Assembly: GCA_965243285.1 (NCBI GenBank)
Contig: OZ251537.1
Location: forward strand, 2,604,001-2,668,000
Source of the DNA: JAHRAW01 sp965243285
GTDB taxonomy: Bacteria > Pseudomonadota > Gammaproteobacteria > Arenicellales > Poriferihabitantaceae
Reading direction: 5' to 3'
Length of the DNA stretch: 64,000 bases
Shown: in pieces, positions 61,968 to 64,000 of the stretch
Layout: each line of letters opens with the position of its first letter
Numbering within the stretch: position 1 is the stretch's first letter
Position numbers and translations under genes: made by a program
The notes under the pieces: model-generated
Told to the model about the DNA's origin: nothing
Seen by the model: the letters and a program-made list of their open reading frames with translations, nothing else
Databases searched by the model: none

Positions 61968-62428
61968 GGTTGGTTGCGTTGGTGGGTGGGTGGCGTGATC
62001 TCGCAAAAAGCGACATACATGTTGGCTAGGGGTTATCCGAATGCGGAAGATAATGTTTGGATGCAAGCGCAAACGGCGGCGCTTAAAACGATGCCGAGGC
62101 CATCGAATTCGCTGCTTGATATTCCACCTAGGCGCATCGGCTGGGGCGTGACCGGGGCTACAGCGCGCGCATGCGCATCATAGGTTGGCTAGGGGAACAA
62201 CGCCGCCGGCTAGATATAAGCGAAACGGGGATTTTTCGCTCGACCAAAAGTAGGCGCGACAAAAATCGGCGCGCGTCGATGGGTTGAGGCGGCCACTGGA
62301 ATCATCGCCCATCAGCGGACGATGTCGCGCGCAAAAAACCGCGCCTTGGATGATGTTCCGTAATGTTCATTCCACCGCAACATGGCTGCCGAAGCAGTGG
62401 ATTTTTAGGAGAAACGATGGGCCGGGTT
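61968..62428. other. Spacer upstream of fhs
   Basis: This 461-bp stretch separates fhs from bolA, both on the minus strand. It carries a 12-bp direct repeat, GTTGGCTAGGGG, at 62021-62032 and 62184-62195. I looked for a ZTP- or other folate-linked riboswitch on the minus strand and see none of their signatures. A plus-strand AGGAGAAACGATG at 62407-62419 looks like a start site, but the frame runs antisense through bolA. Confidence 0.4.
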
Positions 62429-62737
62429 TTATCGGCCGCCGCCCATGCATGGCGGGGAATTCGGCGCCACGCCACCGCGGACGCGCCACTCCGAAGCCGT
62501 CATAAGGTGCATGGCCAAGGCGTGCACTTTTCCCGCCACTTTCGGCGTCAGAATCTCATTCACCATGCGATGCCGCTCCAACCCCCTCTTGCCCTCGAAT
62601 TGCGCCGACACAATGGTGATTTTGAAATGCGTTTCCGAGTTCGGCAACACATGGTGGCGGGCGCTTTCGTTTTCCACGCACAGGTAGTGCGGGAGCAGAA
62701 CCGCCAGCTCGGTTTCAATGAGGTTTTGCATGATCAT
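62429..62737 (-). CDS. BolA-family protein
   Basis: A 102-aa BolA/IbaG-type protein, which pairs with monothiol glutaredoxins to handle Fe-S clusters; E. coli BolA also affects cell shape and transcription. The conserved core is SETHFKITIVSAQFEGKRGLERHRMVNEIL, with the helix-turn-helix-like segment and the cluster-ligand His in RHRMV. ATG 62731 (MQNLIETELA) is the likely start, with two extra codons upstream. The C-terminal extension is Pro/Gly-rich. It is divergent from the CMD-like gene at 62869. Confidence 0.9.
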   Translation of the reverse strand: MIMQNLIETELAVLLPHYLCVENESARHHVLPNSETHFKITIVSAQFEGKRGLERHRMVNEILTPKVAGKVHALAMHLMTASEWRVRGGVAPNSPPCMGGGR

Positions 62738-62868
62738 CGGGCGATTATACAGCCAATAACGCGGCCGGGGGCGATGGTACTCGATGAACTTCCCGGCCTC
62801 GGCGCCATTCGAAAACTGCCATAATCGATAGCCATTTCAAGCATGCGGAGAGCCCCGCGGAGATCACT

Positions 62869-63246
62869 ATGGACCAACAACGATTCGAACTCGGCCTGGC
62901 CCGGCGCAAAGCCACGCTGGGCACCGACTATGTGGAAAAAAATCTCGCCGCGGCGGATGATTTCACCCGCCCATTCCAAGAAATGATGACCGAATGGTGC
63001 TGGGGTTTCGGTTGGGGGGATGATTGCATAGACGCGAAAACGCGCTCGATGATGAATTTGACCATGCTCGGCGCCCTCGGCAAAATGCATGAGTGGGAAA
63101 TCCATTGTCGCGGCGCCATCGGCAACGGCGTCACCAAAACGCAACTTCGCGCCATCATCCACGCGATCGCCATTTATTGCGGCGTGCCGCAAGCGTTGGA
63201 ATGTTTTCGCGTCGCCCGCAAGGTGATGGAGGAAGTCGAAAAATAG
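62869..63246 (+). CDS. Carboxymuconolactone decarboxylase-family protein
   Basis: A 125-aa alpha-helical AhpD-fold protein. The opening RFELGLARRKATLGTDYVEKNLAAADDFTRPFQEMMTEWCWG and the core RSMMNLTMLGALGKMHEWEIHCRGAIGNGVTKTQLRAIIHAIAIYCGVPQALE match gamma-carboxymuconolactone decarboxylases (PcaC) of beta-ketoadipate metabolism. No other pca genes are nearby, and many family members have other or unknown redox roles, so PcaC itself is not assumed. GGAG lies upstream of ATG 62869. Confidence 0.87.
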   Translation: MDQQRFELGLARRKATLGTDYVEKNLAAADDFTRPFQEMMTEWCWGFGWGDDCIDAKTRSMMNLTMLGALGKMHEWEIHCRGAIGNGVTKTQLRAIIHAIAIYCGVPQALECFRVARKVMEEVEK

Positions 63247-63277
63247 CCAGCGCATGCCGACTCCCTAAAATCATGCA

Positions 63278-63943
63278 TTAAAGCGCGTCGCCGCTAAATG
63301 ATTTGAGATGACTCAAGACCGCTTCCACCATGGTCTCGCTGGCGGTGGATTCCACCGCTAACAACATACCTTTTTTTTTATAGAGATCGATCAACGGCGC
63401 GGTTTTTTCGTTGTAGGTTTCCAAGCGCTGGCTGATCGCCGCCTCGGTTTCGTCCGCGCGCTGCGCCACTGTGCCGCCGCAATGGTCGCAGATTCCATCC
63501 ACCGCCGTCGGCTTGCTCTCGATATTGTAGATTTCTTGGCAGGCTGGGTTTTCGCAAGTGCGGCGGGTGGTCAAACGCTTGAGCAGAACCTCCCGCGGCG
63601 CTTCGATGTTTACCACGCCATCGAGGGCGATGCGCAGTTCGGCGAGCAAGCGTTCCAGCGCCGCCGCTTGGGGGAGGGTGCGCGGAAAACCATCCAACAA
63701 AAAACCTTGCGCGCAATCTGGTTGCTGCAGCCGCTGCGCCATCATCTTCATGATCAAGGCATCCGGCGCCAACTCGCCGCGGCGCATGTAGTCTTGCGCT
63801 TGGCGCCCCAAATCGTTGCCGGCATCCACCGCGCCGCGCAGAATGTCTCCAGTGGAAATCTGCACCGCGCCGTCGATGACGGACAACAATTTGGCGAGCG
63901 TGCCTTTGCCCGCGCCTGGGGCACCCAACAGAATCAGTTTCAT
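63278..63943 (-). CDS. adk: Adenylate kinase with zinc-type LID
   Basis: Interconverts ATP + AMP and 2 ADP. The 221-aa protein is the long form: P-loop GAPGAGKGTLAKLL (residues 7-20), ISTGDILRGAV AMP site, DGFPRTLPQA, then a LID with four cysteines (Cys130, Cys135, Cys152, Cys155) arranged to bind zinc. Zinc LIDs are the rule in Gram-positives; E. coli Adk lacks the cysteines, so this is a less usual state for a gammaproteobacterium. The gene is complete; the remaining 57 bases to the window end contain no feature. Confidence 0.95.
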   Translation of the reverse strand: MKLILLGAPGAGKGTLAKLLSVIDGAVQISTGDILRGAVDAGNDLGRQAQDYMRRGELAPDALIMKMMAQRLQQPDCAQGFLLDGFPRTLPQAAALERLLAELRIALDGVVNIEAPREVLLKRLTTRRTCENPACQEIYNIESKPTAVDGICDHCGGTVAQRADETEAAISQRLETYNEKTAPLIDLYKKKGMLLAVESTASETMVEAVLSHLKSFSGDAL

Positions 63944-64000
63944 CGATGAATTTTGCCTGTTTAATACTACTTACTGGCTACTGCTTGTTTATTAAAAATG

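Noticed and set aside
61968..62200. ZTP or other folate-related riboswitch ahead of fhs
   Set aside because: The conserved sequence blocks of those riboswitches are not seen on the minus strand.
62363..62824. Plus-strand ORF preceded by AGGAGAAACGATG
   Set aside because: It lies antisense to the whole of bolA, which has clear family motifs; the ORF product resembles nothing.

Overview
The window is a GC-rich chromosomal segment that reads as a gammaproteobacterium. The evidence is gene order: recA, recX, alaS, lysC and csrA followed by tRNA-Ser(GCU) and tRNA-Arg(ACG); hflK, hflC, purA; rnr, rlmB; and yggS, proC, yggT are all arrangements characteristic of that class. The genome is compact, and nearly every protein gene is a recognisable core-metabolism or housekeeping gene. 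Species cannot be named from the sequence. Genes for methylated-amine and one-carbon use (MttB-family methyltransferase, dimethylglycine dehydrogenase-like enzyme, formate-THF ligase) would suit a marine or host-associated lifestyle, but that is inference.

Layout. 0.5-7.6 kb: recJ and hom, a Mth938-like gene, pdxJ, a membrane-anchored msrAB fusion, rlmB. 7.7-13.2 kb: rnr (minus), then pntAB (plus). 13.3-15.0 kb: a terminal-inverted-repeat element carrying a dead IS1182-like insertion. 15.2-23.7 kb: hisG, a LysM lipoprotein, gabD, purA, hflC, hflK, a TrpD2/YbiB-like gene. 23.8-30.8 kb: a second repeat element, glnA, a large AsmA-family gene, argC. 31.2-37.7 kb: yggS-proC-yggT, a DNA methyltransferase with a degraded HNH nuclease partner, an AmpG-like transporter, pyrE. 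37.8-38.4 kb: a third repeat element. 38.5-46.1 kb: two tRNAs, csrA, lysC, alaS, recX, recA, sixA. 46.2-52.0 kb: a SAM methyltransferase and a DMGDH / unknown membrane protein / MttB cluster. 52.4-59.2 kb: rmuC, a YHS-domain protein, a GNAT protein, an acyl-CoA ligase, a 3-hydroxyacyl-CoA dehydrogenase and an Asp/Glu racemase-family protein. 59.2-64 kb: panE, fhs, bolA, a carboxymuconolactone-decarboxylase-like gene, adk.

The most unusual content is non-coding. At least four copies (1-294, 13284-15010, 23813-24123, 37815-38445) and one solo end (54872-54889) belong to a non-coding repeat family. Each has short terminal inverted repeats, arms made of degenerate GCTTTTG / CAAAAGC arrays and a core of GC-rich hairpins. 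Three copies are flanked by 8-bp A/T-rich direct repeats, as expected of transposition. No copy encodes a transposase, so they look like non-autonomous (MITE-like) elements.

A second theme is short tandem duplication. Units of 8 to 65 bp are repeated in intergenic spacers, inside genes (csrA tail) and over start codons (pyrE, the methyltransferase at 46.2 kb). Low-complexity linkers also occur in RecX, RecA, RNase R and PntA.
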